Assembly: GCA_016721435.1 (NCBI GenBank)
Contig: JADKIC010000004.1
Span: 124,001-188,000, forward strand
Source of the DNA: Bacteroidota bacterium
Lineage (GTDB): Bacteria > Bacteroidota > Bacteroidia > AKYH767-A > OLB10
Reading direction: 5' to 3'
Length of the DNA: 64,000 nt
Positions 19,249 to 29,127 of the stretch are shown in pieces (within the stretch, counting starts at the first letter, position 1; each line of letters opens with the position of its first letter). The notes beneath the pieces were generated by a model. It did not search any database, had not been told where the DNA came from, and worked only from the letters and a program-made list of their open reading frames with translations. The translations under genes and the position numbers were made by a program.

Positions 19249-20646
19249 TCATAGTGCCGTTGCATATCGCCTTGTAAATATTTTTTGAAATCGTAAATCA
19301 TTGAAGGTGTCTTGTTCTTCAAGGAAGAAAATAGGATACTTGTTCTCCTGATACCATTTTAATTCTTCTTCATCAATATAGTGTCTGAAAATATTATTTT
19401 CGTTTGTACGGCCTTTTCCCCGCACCAGAATTTCTGAATACCACCATCCTGAAATGATGACCGATTTTGACGGCAGTCTTTCGGCTTTATCCAATACCGA
19501 CATCACATATTCTTTCCGCAAAATCTGTTTGCTTCTGTCAGCAATGACGAGCCCTGACAAGGGATCAAATGCAACATTTTGTCCGCTTACAGTGAAGGTG
19601 AAGGCAAGAGGACTCGCCTTACTGCCCCGGTGTGCATCAGCCAGATTTACTCCGAAGAAAAAACAAGAAAGGAACAACGATGTGGTGAGCACCATTAATT
19701 GTCGCCGCTGAAGAAATAAAGTGAAGAGGAGTACAATAGCCGGAACTGCCGGAATCATAAACGCAGCTTTCAAGGGAACCTGAATAAAGGCGATCGTATA
19801 TAAAAGGACAGTAATACAACAAAAGAGAAGCAGGGTTTTTGAAATATCTTTTTCATAAAACTTCACCTCCTCCGTTTTTTTCTTTTTTACCAGAAGATGT
19901 ACAATGAAATAACAACCGGTCAGAAGCGCTGGCAGACCCCATACAGCCAGACTCCCTTTGTAGAAATTTTTGGCGAAGCCGGGTATTGGAAAATGTTCAT
20001 AATAGCTGAAGAACCCGGTTCCATATTTTTGAAATACCGGAGCATAGAAAATAGCAATGCCTGCGAAAAGTGAAATGAGGAAGCGCGTTAAAAATTTTGT
20101 TTTTTGATCCGAAGGAAGAATATTTACAATCAAAAATGTAAAGGGAATCAACATAGCTCCGGAGGTAATTCTACATCCGACAGCCATCGCCAGTAGAAAT
20201 CCGGCTAATACCGCATTCTTGTTACTGATGAAATACCCGGTCATAAGAATAAAGGCCATTGCCCAGGTGTAATCCATGGCGTTGGTGCTGTTGATGTAGA
20301 TGATAGGGGTAAAGGCAAGTGCACCACCACTCCAGTAAGCATTTTTTATTTCGAATTGTTGTAGCATAGCCACAAACGATAGTATTCCAAGCGTGCTGAT
20401 CATCACCGTCAGCAAATTAAAAAAGACGGCACCATAGGCATAAATAGCAGCGTATATTAATTCCTGTAAAGGATGTCCGGGCAACCGCGATACTTCATAA
20501 ATTCCGGTGGTGCCAATTCTCTCTGCAACAAGGGCCAATGCCCATGCATCTTCTTCCGAGCCATATCCGTTAAATACAAAAGGAATCCTGGAGCATATAA
20601 CCGCTAATGAGAAAAAGAAAAGGTTACGGTACTCCCCCTTGTTCAT
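19249..20646 (-). CDS. Polytopic membrane protein resembling GT-C glycosyltransferases
   Basis: 465 residues with roughly ten to twelve hydrophobic helices. A conserved-looking acidic luminal loop follows the first helix (Y-G-S-E-E-D-A-W), with R-L-P-G-H-P further on. An acidic pair after TM1 and an x-P-x-H-P motif are features of lipid-linked sugar transferases of the PMT/ArnT type (GT39/GT83), but the overall match is weak. Its ATG overlaps the stop of the S41 protease gene (ATGA), so the two are translationally coupled. A role in envelope glycosylation is inference. Confidence 0.6.
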   Translation of the reverse strand: MNKGEYRNLFFFSLAVICSRIPFVFNGYGSEEDAWALALVAERIGTTGIYEVSRLPGHPLQELIYAAIYAYGAVFFNLLTVMISTLGILSFVAMLQQFEIKNAYWSGGALAFTPIIYINSTNAMDYTWAMAFILMTGYFISNKNAVLAGFLLAMAVGCRITSGAMLIPFTFLIVNILPSDQKTKFLTRFLISLFAGIAIFYAPVFQKYGTGFFSYYEHFPIPGFAKNFYKGSLAVWGLPALLTGCYFIVHLLVKKKKTEEVKFYEKDISKTLLLFCCITVLLYTIAFIQVPLKAAFMIPAVPAIVLLFTLFLQRRQLMVLTTSLFLSCFFFGVNLADAHRGSKASPLAFTFTVSGQNVAFDPLSGLVIADRSKQILRKEYVMSVLDKAERLPSKSVIISGWWYSEILVRGKGRTNENNIFRHYIDEEELKWYQENKYPIFFLEEQDTFNDLRFQKIFTRRYATAL

Positions 20647-22231
20647 GTGGATTGTTTAATCAACGACATTGCACGTTGAAAGGTGGCATCCTTTTCATGG
20701 AGAATCGGATACATGCCTTCGTTTTTCCATACCTGCCTTGCAATAGCCGCTTTTAGTTGTGTCTTTAGAAAGGGCAATGACCTGTTCATTTCTTTCTCAT
20801 TCATTGGCACGCGCGCACGGCGGCATAGGAAGTGAAAGTTCGAAGGATTTCAGCGTTTATTTCAAATAGTTTTTTGTAAGATACAGCATCGTATTTTTTC
20901 AGTTCACTGCGATGCTGATCCACATAATCATAGGCAAACTGATTGACACTTCCACTTGCAAAAAGACTGTTGAGATAAGCCGTCTCGTAGGAAGTATCAA
21001 TAGGTACAAATACATCGGGCATGATACCTCCACCACCATATACGGTTCGCCCCGCAGGAGTTTTGAACTTTAGCGAATCCGCAAATTGAATGCTGTCCTT
21101 ACTGAGCAATTCACCATGTTTGAATCGGCTGTACAATTCCTCTTCATATTCTGCTACCCCTTTTTCATAAGGCTTTTGGATACTCCGTCCGGTAGGTGTG
21201 TAGTATCTGGCGATTGTTAAACGAATCGCGGAACCATCCGATAATTCAGTCTGCTCCTGTACAAGCCCTTTGCCGAAGGAACGTCTTCCAAGGATGGTTC
21301 CACGATCCCAATCCTGAATTGCACCGGCCACAATTTCGGAGGCAGAAGCTGATCCTTCATCAATAAGTACCATCAATCGTCCTTCTTCAAAAATGCCATC
21401 ACGTTTAGTATAATAGCTGGTGCGTGGTCTTGCTTTGCCTTTTGTATACACGATTAATTTTTTACCGCCAATCAGCTCATCACTGATATTAGTAGCTGCA
21501 TCGAGAAAGCCTCCCGGATTTCCACGCATGTCTAAAATGAGATTGCGCAGTCCCTGTTGCTTTAAATCCGACATGGCGGCCATGAATTCATCATAAGTAG
21601 TAGCACTAAACCGACTGATCTTAATAAAGCCCGTGCTCTCATCTACCATATAGGAGATGTCCAGACTGTTGATAGGAATTTTTCCTCTTATAATTTTGAA
21701 ATCAATTAAGGCTTTTTGTCCTCTTCGGTAAACCGATACCGTTACAGGCGTACCCCCTTTTCCCCGAAGTGTTTTTAAGACTTGCTCATTGGTAATTCCG
21801 TTACCGGCCACCTGCTTGCCATTCACTTTCACGATACGGTCACCGGGCATTAAGCCCACACGTTCACTGGGACCGCCGGATATAGCAGAGACCACCATGA
21901 TCGAATCCTGCTGAATAGGAAATTCAATGCCTATACCTTCAAAATTTCCTTCCAGAGGTTCATTCGCAGATTGCAGGTCTTCCGCAGGTATATAGGCCGA
22001 GTGCGGATCAAGTTGCTCGAGTAATTTTTCGATGGAGTGATCAACCAGCGTTTTTCGGTTGATCGTATCAACATACTCTTGCTGGATATAATCCAATATG
22101 GTGTTGATTTTATTATCCGCAGAAACTTTTGGAGTGGGAGCAAGACTGCTGCCCAAATAAATACCGGAAGCCAGTACTATGCCCAGTACTAATGGGAGGA
22201 GCAGCAGACGTCTGGAGGAGGGTTGGTTCAT
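20643..22231 (-). CDS. S41 carboxyl-terminal processing protease, CtpA/Prc type (one frameshift)
   Basis: An N-terminal signal anchor (LLLLPLVLGIVLASGIYLGSSL) is followed by a PDZ domain (EGIGIEFPIQQDSIMVVSAISGGPSERVG region). The catalytic S41 domain has the Ser motif D-E-G-S-A-S-A-S-E-I-V-A-G-A-I-Q-D and the Lys motif in GRRSFGKGLVQ. The enzyme cleaves C-termini of exported proteins in the periplasm. The frame breaks near 20811 (CGCGCGTGCC). Adding one G there reads R-G-V-P-M-N-E-K-E-M and extends the protein by about 50 residues that lie out of frame as given, to 529 aa, the family norm. It starts by ATGA overlap with the dCMP deaminase and ends by ATGA overlap with the membrane protein, forming a tight three-gene operon. 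Confidence 0.92.
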
Positions 22232-22700
22232 TTGTTTTTATTTGCAGGTAACGGGAAATGGCTTACATCAACACCAAAACGTTGCAGAAAGTCGACTCCT
22301 TCCTCAATATCGATGCCTTTATATGCCGCATAGCTATCTCTGTATAGCACTTTTTTTATGCCTGTTGTATAGATGATTCTTGCGCAGGGAAGACATGGTG
22401 CGAGTGTTACATAGAGCGTGGCGTCTTCCAGCGTGATTTGATTTTTTGCCGCGTACAGGATGGCGTTCGCTTCGGCATGCAAGGCCAAAGAGCATCCGCC
22501 TTTTCGGTCACGGGCGCATCCGGTCTCCGGCCATTCTTCGTCGCAGTTATGTGTGCCTGCCGGTGGACCATTGTATCCCAGAGAGACTATTCGTGTGTCC
22601 TTAGAGATAGCAGCCCCGACTTTCATCTTTACACAATGTGATTTTTTACGAGATTGGTTGCTAACTCCATATACAATTCATCAAAGCCGGTTTTACTCAT
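22228..22700 (-). CDS. dCMP deaminase, ComEB type (one frameshift)
   Basis: The zinc-dependent cytidine/deoxycytidylate deaminase signature is complete: L-H-A-E-A-N-A-I (zinc His and catalytic Glu) and L-A-P-C-L-P-C-A (two zinc Cys). It also has the dCMP-deaminase-specific NGPPAGTHNCDEE region. It converts dCMP to dUMP to feed dTMP synthesis. The real N-terminus is M-S-K-T-G-F-D-E-L-Y-M-E-L-A-T-N-L, starting at 22700. One A is missing from an A-run near 22650, so the first 20 codons appear in another frame. Repaired, it is 157 aa. A TATCTTTG box ends four bases before the ATG. Confidence 0.9.
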
Positions 22701-22704
22701 GGTC

Positions 22705-22712
22705 CAAAGATA
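22705..22712 (-). promoter_or_regulatory. -7 promoter element of the dCMP deaminase operon
   Basis: The minus strand reads TATCTTTG four bases before the start codon at 22700, implying a leaderless message for the deaminase-protease-membrane protein operon. Confidence 0.65.
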
Positions 22713-22856
22713 GTATGCTTAACTGAGATTATAATCGTTACCGGTTTATTTGAATGGTAATCTGCTTATATTTTTGACCATTGCAAAAGAAGATAAGAAT
22801 GAATTTCTGATACTGTTTCCGGCTGTAAAAACGTTTCTCCGGCTTTCATCTTCTCT

Positions 22857-23221
22857 CCAACCCCAACCCTCAACCAAAATTCGCAACCCTCAACCCCAAC
22901 CCTCAACCAATAATTCGCAACCCTCAACCTTCAAGGCTCAAACCATATTTCTCAATCCTCAACCCTTATTACTCAAACCTCAATACTCAACCCTCAATAC
23001 TCAACCCTCAATACTCAACCCTCAATACTCAACCCTCAATACTCAACCCTCAATACTCAACCCTCAATACTCAACCCTTAATACTCAACCCTCAATACTC
23101 AACCCTTAATACTCAACCCTTAATACTCAACCCTTAATACTCAACCCTCAATACTCAACCCTCAATACTCAACCCTCAATTCTGCATTCTCAATTCTGCA
23201 TTCTTAATTCTGCATTCTTAA
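22857..23221 (+). repeat. Tandem 7/14-bp repeat array (CTCAACC / CTCAATA), then ATTCTGC heptamers
   Basis: About 365 bp of direct repeats. The left part mixes CTCAACC with less regular units. From 22979 to about 23178 the 14-mer CTCAATACTCAACC, itself two heptamers, runs for about 14 units with occasional C-to-T changes. The last 45 bp switch to ATTCTGC/ATTCTCA/ATTCTTA heptamers. The array ends exactly at the stop codon of the next gene (23222, minus strand). It contains no stop in one frame, which creates a spurious 119-codon reading frame. Confidence 0.95.
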
Positions 23222-23863
23222 TTAATCTTCCTCCTTCCCCTGAATGGATTTCACAATCTCCCCCAGATATAATTTAATGCCAATCGCGAAGACGGGCGAG
23301 TTCATCTTGGTTTCAATTTCCGGATTATTTACCAGCATCAACCGATAACCCAGGCCTGCTCCAACGCCAACCCAGCGGATGATTTTGTACTGAGCACTTA
23401 TGCCTGCTTGCGTCACGACAACACCACGTTTAAAAATCTTGCGCTCATCGTTTTCTCTGTCGAAATACTGGAAATAACTTTTTCCATACCCTGCCTGAAG
23501 CGGGATGCTGATAATCCAGGGGTCACTTCTGTAGAAAATATACTCCGCCATAACCGGGAAGTAGGTAAGAAAGAGTTGCGCTTTGACTGTATCATTGGAG
23601 GCATAGCTGAGCTCTTCACCACTTAGGATTTTTCGTTCGACAATATCAGACCGGATTTTATTGTAGCCGGCGCCGAAACGCCATGTCTGATTCCATTCAA
23701 TACCTGCTCTGAAACCCCATACATCTGCACTCTTATTTCCAATAAACGAATAATAATTGTCAAAGACTAAGAAGGGATTCAATGCCTTTTTACTGTCTCC
23801 CTCCTGCGCGAAAGCCGGAAGACAGCAGAAGCAATAAAACAGGAGAAGTATCCTAAACAGCAT
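23222..23863 (-). CDS. Secreted, probably outer-membrane, protein of unknown function
   Basis: A 213-residue protein with a signal peptide cleaved after A-F-A-Q (residue 20). Alternating hydrophobic/aromatic stretches (WGFRAGIEWNQTWRFGAGYNKI, SWIIS-like strands, WVGVGAGLGYRLML, FAIGIKLYLG) suggest an eight- to ten-strand beta-barrel in the outer membrane. I recognise no specific family. A TACATTTG promoter box lies four bases upstream of the ATG. It precedes nothing in its direction but the tandem repeat array that begins at its stop codon. Confidence 0.7.
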   Translation of the reverse strand: MLFRILLLFYCFCCLPAFAQEGDSKKALNPFLVFDNYYSFIGNKSADVWGFRAGIEWNQTWRFGAGYNKIRSDIVERKILSGEELSYASNDTVKAQLFLTYFPVMAEYIFYRSDPWIISIPLQAGYGKSYFQYFDRENDERKIFKRGVVVTQAGISAQYKIIRWVGVGAGLGYRLMLVNNPEIETKMNSPVFAIGIKLYLGEIVKSIQGKEED

Positions 23864-23867
23864 AGGG

Positions 23868-23875
23868 CAAATGTA
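23868..23875 (-). promoter_or_regulatory. -7 promoter element of the 23222 gene
   Basis: The minus strand reads TACATTTG, four bases before the start codon: another candidate leaderless gene. Confidence 0.55.
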
Positions 23876-23892
23876 AAGAATGTGATACCATT

Positions 23893-24729
23893 TCAGTTGT
23901 TGTTGGAAAGAGAGAATAAGATTCCGTGGAGCAGCAGGTTTCCATCAACGAGTAAAAGAAACAGCAGAGAAGATGATTTCTTTTGAACAAATGCGATAGC
24001 AATAATCGTAGATAGTGTACTGATTGCTGATGCGGTAAAGATGGAAAGAGGTATGAATCCTGTTTGATGACTTTTTAATGTAAACGCCGTTCCGGCAATT
24101 AAAAGTATACCCGAGATGATTTTCGTTGGAAGAATTCCGGCTTTGGCAGGGATAGTGATGATTCTTTTTTGTCCATCGGATGTAATATCTCTGATGTCAA
24201 TGACCAAACTTAAAGCCATCACAAACAAAAAGCGGTTGAAAAACAGGAAAACTGAATCCGTTTCTTCCAATGAAATGGGTGATGTAGCAAACGCCCATGC
24301 CAGGGCAAGTACGATGTTTTTCAAAAGAAATACCGTTCTGGCTCCTCCAAAACGGATCTTTTTTGCTGAAAATCCGGTGTAATAAAAAAGACTCAGTAAA
24401 CCTGCAAGACCATATTGAATCATATAGCCCGGAGGGATAAATAGGAAGAAGGGTAGTGTGATGCAAAGCAGGAATGAAATCAGAATCAGGAGGTTGATTT
24501 TCCTATGCTTGAATTTCCCTCTCGAAATATCCAGGAAAGGTGAAGGAAAAGAAATCGAGTAGGCGAGGAACGTCCCTGAAAAGAGCAAAAGCCCATGTAG
24601 GTATATGTCCGAAGTAGAGTGCAAGCCATTTGCCGCCGGGAAGAACTTAAGCCCCATCAAAGTAGCTGACATAGCCATAAGAACAGCATAGTAAATCGTA
24701 GTTCTTTCCTTTAATTTTTCATTTTTCAT
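23893..24729 (-). CDS. UbiA-like prenyltransferase family membrane protein
   Basis: 278 residues with eight to nine predicted membrane helices. The second aspartate motif of UbiA enzymes is clear (LVIDIRDITSDGQKR, D-x-x-D-x-x-x-D-like). The first N-x-x-x-D-x-x-x-D motif is not recognisable: only PFLDISRGKFKHR occupies its place. UbiA enzymes attach isoprenoid chains to aromatic or other acceptors in the membrane. With one motif degenerate, this member may have a different or lost activity. It lies 29 bp upstream of, and in the same direction as, the barrel protein at 23222. No quinone or carotenoid genes are adjacent. Confidence 0.6.
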   Translation of the reverse strand: MKNEKLKERTTIYYAVLMAMSATLMGLKFFPAANGLHSTSDIYLHGLLLFSGTFLAYSISFPSPFLDISRGKFKHRKINLLILISFLLCITLPFFLFIPPGYMIQYGLAGLLSLFYYTGFSAKKIRFGGARTVFLLKNIVLALAWAFATSPISLEETDSVFLFFNRFLFVMALSLVIDIRDITSDGQKRIITIPAKAGILPTKIISGILLIAGTAFTLKSHQTGFIPLSIFTASAISTLSTIIAIAFVQKKSSSLLFLLLVDGNLLLHGILFSLSNNN

Positions 24730-24849
24730 TCTTCATTAAAATAGAACAACTACTATGGAAGGTTCATTGTGAAAAACAGCAAAATTATTTGGGGGTATCC
24801 GGTACAATGTTGTTGTAAACCCTCAGGGAAAACAATTTGAGGGCTAATT

Positions 24850-25461
24850 TTATTTATCACTTACACCGTAAATAATCCAGCCGGCCAATCCAACCCCCAG
24901 ACTAATATATCCCCATTTCAGGCTTTTCTGAATTTTTGTATTTCTTGCTGATTTTTCATAGCCCAGTCTGAAAGCCTCTGATTCAGCAACTGCGGGTTCA
25001 ATATTATCCGGCAAATGCATTTTTCGGGGATTAAATCGACCAAGAACTACTCCATAAAGCATGGGTATGGGTAATGCATAAAAATACAATATACTCGAAC
25101 CGGCGCCAATTATCGCGGATGAAACGGAAGCTCCGGTACTGTTATAGTGTGTTTTAGCCACCTGTTCCCCTCTGATATAGAGGCGGACATCTTCCACTGA
25201 AAAGTCGAGAGAATCAATGGGTTTATAAAGCACTTCTTCGGTGCCATCCAGATTAGTAATTGAAAACACATCGTATCGGTCAACAGCTCGAGCACCACTA
25301 CGCTTGTCCCCTGCTTTTTTATACGTAACAAAAATATCTCCCACCGTATAATTTTCAGCTTCAATAACTTTCCCATTAATAAGAAGAATTTTATTTTGCG
25401 CGAAGCCGGACTCAATTACTGATAACAGAAATAGTGCCGCCAGGAAGATAGATGCTTTCAT
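24850..25461 (-). CDS. Secreted/envelope protein of unknown function
   Basis: The likely start M-K-A-S-I-F-L gives a signal peptide cleaved after S-G-F-A-Q. A beta-rich segment follows (INGKVIEAENYTVGDIFVTYKK...), resembling the small SH3-like domains of Bacteroidota exported proteins that report on an attribute or modification table. The C-terminal half has two hydrophobic stretches (ILYFYALPIPMLYGVVLG and WGYISLGVGLAGWIIYG) that may be membrane helices. I cannot name the family. It is a single gene, with an unclear promoter. Confidence 0.6.
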   Translation of the reverse strand: MKASIFLAALFLLSVIESGFAQNKILLINGKVIEAENYTVGDIFVTYKKAGDKRSGARAVDRYDVFSITNLDGTEEVLYKPIDSLDFSVEDVRLYIRGEQVAKTHYNSTGASVSSAIIGAGSSILYFYALPIPMLYGVVLGRFNPRKMHLPDNIEPAVAESEAFRLGYEKSARNTKIQKSLKWGYISLGVGLAGWIIYGVSDK

Positions 25462-25574
25462 AGCCATCAAAACTAATAAAAAGGTTGTTGAAACAGACTA
25501 AAATTGTTTGATTCGGTCCAAATGTCTGTGGTAACCCGGAAATATTCGCCTTCAAACTCCCCCATCCTCCAGGC

Positions 25575-25770
25575 GTTCCCCAAGGAGTTCCGTGAAGCGC
25601 CCCCAAGTCTCGTCAGAATGAACTTCGAGAGAGGTGAGCATGACGAGACCTTCCAGGCCTCCCCCAGCGAGGCGTTCCCCAGTCTCGTCGAACTCGTCTC
25701 GTCATTTCTCGTTACAGACAGAAGGAACTAGACGAGACGAGGTGAGCATGACGAGACGCTCCTCCCCTCC
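25575..25770. repeat. GACGAGAC-rich repeat patch upstream of gcvP
   Basis: A 19-bp sequence, GAGGTGAGCATGACGAGAC, occurs at 25631-25649 and 25739-25757. AGGCGTTCCCCA occurs at 25575 region and 25670 region. CTCGTC and GACGAG half-sites are scattered in both orientations, so several short hairpins can form. CTCGTCAACTGACGAG at 44042 is a related palindrome. No gene is supported between 25471 and 25846. Confidence 0.7.
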
Positions 25771-25846
25771 CGTAGAAAAATTTAATAATATGATAATTAA
25801 TACTATAACAAAACTCCTCATCCGTCAATAGAACCCTGCTCTTTTG

Positions 25847-25854
25847 TAACTTTG
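25847..25854 (+). promoter_or_regulatory. -7 promoter element of gcvP
   Basis: A perfect TAACTTTG box ends 18 bp before the ATG at 25873. This argues against the in-frame upstream alternative start, which would lie inside the box. Confidence 0.6.
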
Positions 25855-25872
25855 TGGACCATAAAAAATCGT

Positions 25873-28757
25873 ATGTCAAATTACCAGTTTACCGACCGCC
25901 ATATAGGCCCCGATGCAAAGGAAACGCAGGAAATGTTGTTAGCCATTGGTGTAGCTTCAATCGAGGAGTTGATCTCAAAAACTATCCCGAAAGACATTCG
26001 CCTGAAAAAGGATAATAACACTCCTCCGGCACAAGACGAAGCGACCTACCTCAGAGAATTAAGGGCAGTCGCTGCAAAGAATAAAATTTTTCGTACATAC
26101 ATAGGGTTAGGTTATCACAATACCATCATTCCCGGAGTGATACAGCGTAATATTTTTGAGAACCCGGGTTGGTATACCGCCTATACCCCTTACCAGGCAG
26201 AAATTGCACAGGGAAGATTAGAAGCCCTGCTTAATTTTCAAACAATGGTAGTTGATTTAACAGGTATGGAGCTGGCCAATGCCTCGCTACTGGACGAGTC
26301 AACTGCAGCTGCAGAGGGGATGAATATGCTGTTTCATACGCGAACAAAGGAACAGGAAAAAGCAGGTTGCACTAAATTTTTTATCTCGGAGGAAACCTTT
26401 CCTCAAACGATCGACGTGCTGCGGACACGTGCCACTCCCCTTGGAATTCAGTTAGTGACAGGTGATGTGGATACGTTTAAGTTCGGCGCAGATTTCTTTG
26501 GCGCTTTGTTGCAGTACCCCGGCAAAGAAGGAAACCTCAGAGATTACACAGGTTTTACTTCGAAGTGTAAGGAGAAAGATATTCGTGTCGTGGTGGCGGC
26601 AGATATCATGTCATTGGTGCTGCTCACTCCTCCGGGAGAGTGGGGCGCAGATGTAGTCGTAGGCTCAACGCAACGTTTTGGTGTGCCGATGGGTTATGGT
26701 GGTCCTCATGCTGCGTTTTTTGCTACTAAAGAATCTTATAAGCGTGATCTCCCGGGCCGTATCATCGGTGTCAGTATTGATGCTTCCGGAAAACCGGCCT
26801 TGCGCATGGCCTTGCAAACGCGTGAGCAACATATTAAACGTGATAAAGCCACCTCCAATATCTGTACAGCGCAAGTATTGTTAGCAGTGATGGCCTCTAT
26901 GTATGCTGTGTATCATGGTCCACGTGGATTGAAAGCCATTGCAGGTACCATCCATCAGCGTGCAGTTTCATTGGTTGAAGGACTGAAGAAAATCGGGATG
27001 AAAGTCATCTACGATCAATATTTTGATACGGTAGCAATTGATGCTAATGGAAAGAGTGAGGCCATTAGAAAACTGGCTGAAGCAGCAGGAATGAATTTCC
27101 GTTATGAATCCAATGGAAATATTGTTATTAATGTTGACGAAACAACATTGAACGAAGATATCAGTGAAATCATCTCCGTCTTCGCCAAAGCAAATAACTT
27201 CGACTACAAGCGAAATGGCGTTGAGCTTTCAGTACAAAGTGTGATCAATGAAAAGATGCCTTTGGCACGTAAATCAGATTTTCTGACCAACATCGTTTTT
27301 AATAAATACCGCAGTGAAACAGATATGTTGCGTTATATTAAGCATCTCGAGAATAAAGATCTTGCCCTGAATCACTCGATGATTGCTCTCGGTTCCTGCA
27401 CCATGAAACTGAATGCCACGAGTGAGATGATGCCATTAAGTTGGCCTTTGTGGAATAGCATTCATCCTTTTGCTCCTGTTGATCAGGCGCAAGGCTATGC
27501 ACAGATCATTGAAGAGCTCGAAGCCTATCTCTGTGAAATTACCGGTTTTGATGCGGTCTCCTTACAACCTAATTCCGGTGCGCAGGGTGAGTACGCCGGA
27601 TTAATGGCTATCCGTGGCTACCTCGAAGCAAAGGGAGAAGGTCATCGTAACGTTTGCTTAATTCCCCAGAGTGCCCACGGGACTAATCCTGCCAGTGCAG
27701 TGATGGCCGGATGGAAAATCGTGGTGGTGAAATGTGATGAGAACGGTAACATTGATCTAACGGATCTAAGGACAAAGGCAGAGTTGTATAAAACAAATCT
27801 CGCAGCCGCGATGGTGACCTATCCCAGTACGCATGGGGTATACGAAGAAGGTATCCGTGAATTGACAAAAATTATTCATGATAACGGCGGTCAGGTGTAT
27901 ATGGATGGTGCCAACATGAATGCACAGGTGGGATTAACGAGTCCGGGAATGATTGGTGCCGATGTTTGTCACCTCAACTTACACAAAACGTTTGCTATCC
28001 CTCACGGTGGTGGCGGACCCGGCATGGGACCAATCGGAGTAGCAAAACACCTTGCACCTTATCTTTCCAATCATCCTGTCATCAATGTCAACAAAGAGCG
28101 TACAGGCACCGCCGTTAGTGCAGCGCCATGGGGCAGTGCATTGATTTTGTTGATTTCTTACGGCTATATCCGCATGCTCGGTAATGAAGGTATTCGTAAG
28201 GCCACCGAGTATGCCATCTTCAATGCCAACTATATGAAGGCAAGGTTGGAAGGGCATTATCCAATCCTTTACAAAGGCAAAATGGATCAGTAGCCCATGG
28301 AAATGATTCTCGATTGCAGGGCTTTCAAACAAAGTGCAGGTATTGAAGCCGGTGATATTGCCAAGCGGTTGATGGATTACGGCTTCCATGCACCAACAGT
28401 AGCATTTCCGGTTGCAGGCACCTTGATGGTTGAGCCTACTGAGAGTGAGTCGAAGGAAGAGCTGGATCGTTTTTGTGATGCGATGATTTCAATACGCGAA
28501 GAAATTCGTACGCTCGAAATCGGTACTGCCGACAAACACAATAATCCGCTGATCAACGCACCGCATACTGTTGCTGAACTCACCGCCGACGAGTGGAACT
28601 ACCCCTATAGCGAAAGAAGCAGCATGGCCGGCACCATGGCGCTGCCAACAAATTCTGGCCATCCGTAAAACGTGTTGATAATGCGTATGGCGATCGTAAC
28701 CTCGTTTGTTCCTGCCCGGATGTGAGCAGCTACGAAGAAGCGCCCATGCATTCATAG
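25873..28757 (+). CDS. gcvP: Glycine dehydrogenase (decarboxylating), P-protein (three indels)
   Basis: This is the PLP-dependent P-protein of the glycine cleavage system. It decarboxylates glycine and passes the aminomethyl group to the H-protein. The single-chain form is seen, with two homologous halves. The PLP lysine is K705 in H-L-N-L-H-K-T-F-A-I-P-H, followed by the glycine-rich GGGGPGMGPIGV. The frame is broken near 28281 (one A missing) and restored near 28301 (one G extra), so that K-N-G-S-V-A-H-E-M-I-L-D reads through the apparent stop. It breaks again near 28645 (one A missing), after which N-K-F-W-P-S-V-K-R-V-D-N-A-Y-G-D-R-N-L completes the C-terminus at 28757. Repaired length is 961 aa, exactly the family norm. 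No other gcv gene is nearby. Confidence 0.95.
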
Positions 28758-28775
28758 TGCATTCACCCCTATCCT

Positions 28776-28810
28776 AATGCCCGGTCCCTCCAATGATCGG
28801 GCATTTTTTT
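28776..28810 (+). terminator. Intrinsic terminator of gcvP
   Basis: The stem AATGCCCG/CGGGCATT with a 14-base loop is followed by a run of T residues, starting 18 bp after the repaired gcvP stop. Its position supports 28757 as the true end. Confidence 0.85.
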
Positions 28811-28976
28811 AAAGTAATATTTTTCGACATGATACTGTTTTACAAAGAACGCGGATCTCGTCACATTCTGCGCCGAGACAGGTGACACGGATTTTTTAAG
28901 TTTTTCGCAGAGCAATCTATTCGAAATTTAATGAATAGCAACTTCAACAATTTAAGAAATAAAACTACCTCACTAT

Positions 28977-29127
28977 TCATACATTCGTAATATTCGCGGA
29001 TTCGTTTATTCGTAATTTGCATTTCGCATTTCGTATTTCGTACATTCGTAGTCCTGAAGCGTGATGCGCCGGATGAAGAATTTGAGCCGGCTCATCTCTG
29101 CTTCAGGGATTCGTAATTCGTAATCGT
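28977..29127 (+). repeat. Composite element: TTCGTA heptamer array with internal hairpin, before 29128 gene
   Basis: The left array (28977-29051) is made of variants of ATTCGTA/ATTCGCG/ATTTCGT. The hairpin at 29053-29107 has outer arms CCTGAAGC and GCTTCAGG and inner arms GATG/CATC and GCCGG/CCGGC. A short second array (29107-29127, ATTCGTAATTCGTAATCG) runs directly into the start codon. Two more composites of the same layout are at 30051 and 35621. Region 28811-28976 has no gene, only a GAACGCGGATCTCG motif that recurs at 35508. Confidence 0.85.

Noticed and set aside
22750..23109. 119-codon frame with P-S-I-L-N-P-Q-Y-S-T-L-N-T-Q repeats
   Set aside because: It is made of the CTCAATACTCAACC array. 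The period-7 DNA and equal openness in other phases show it is not coding.
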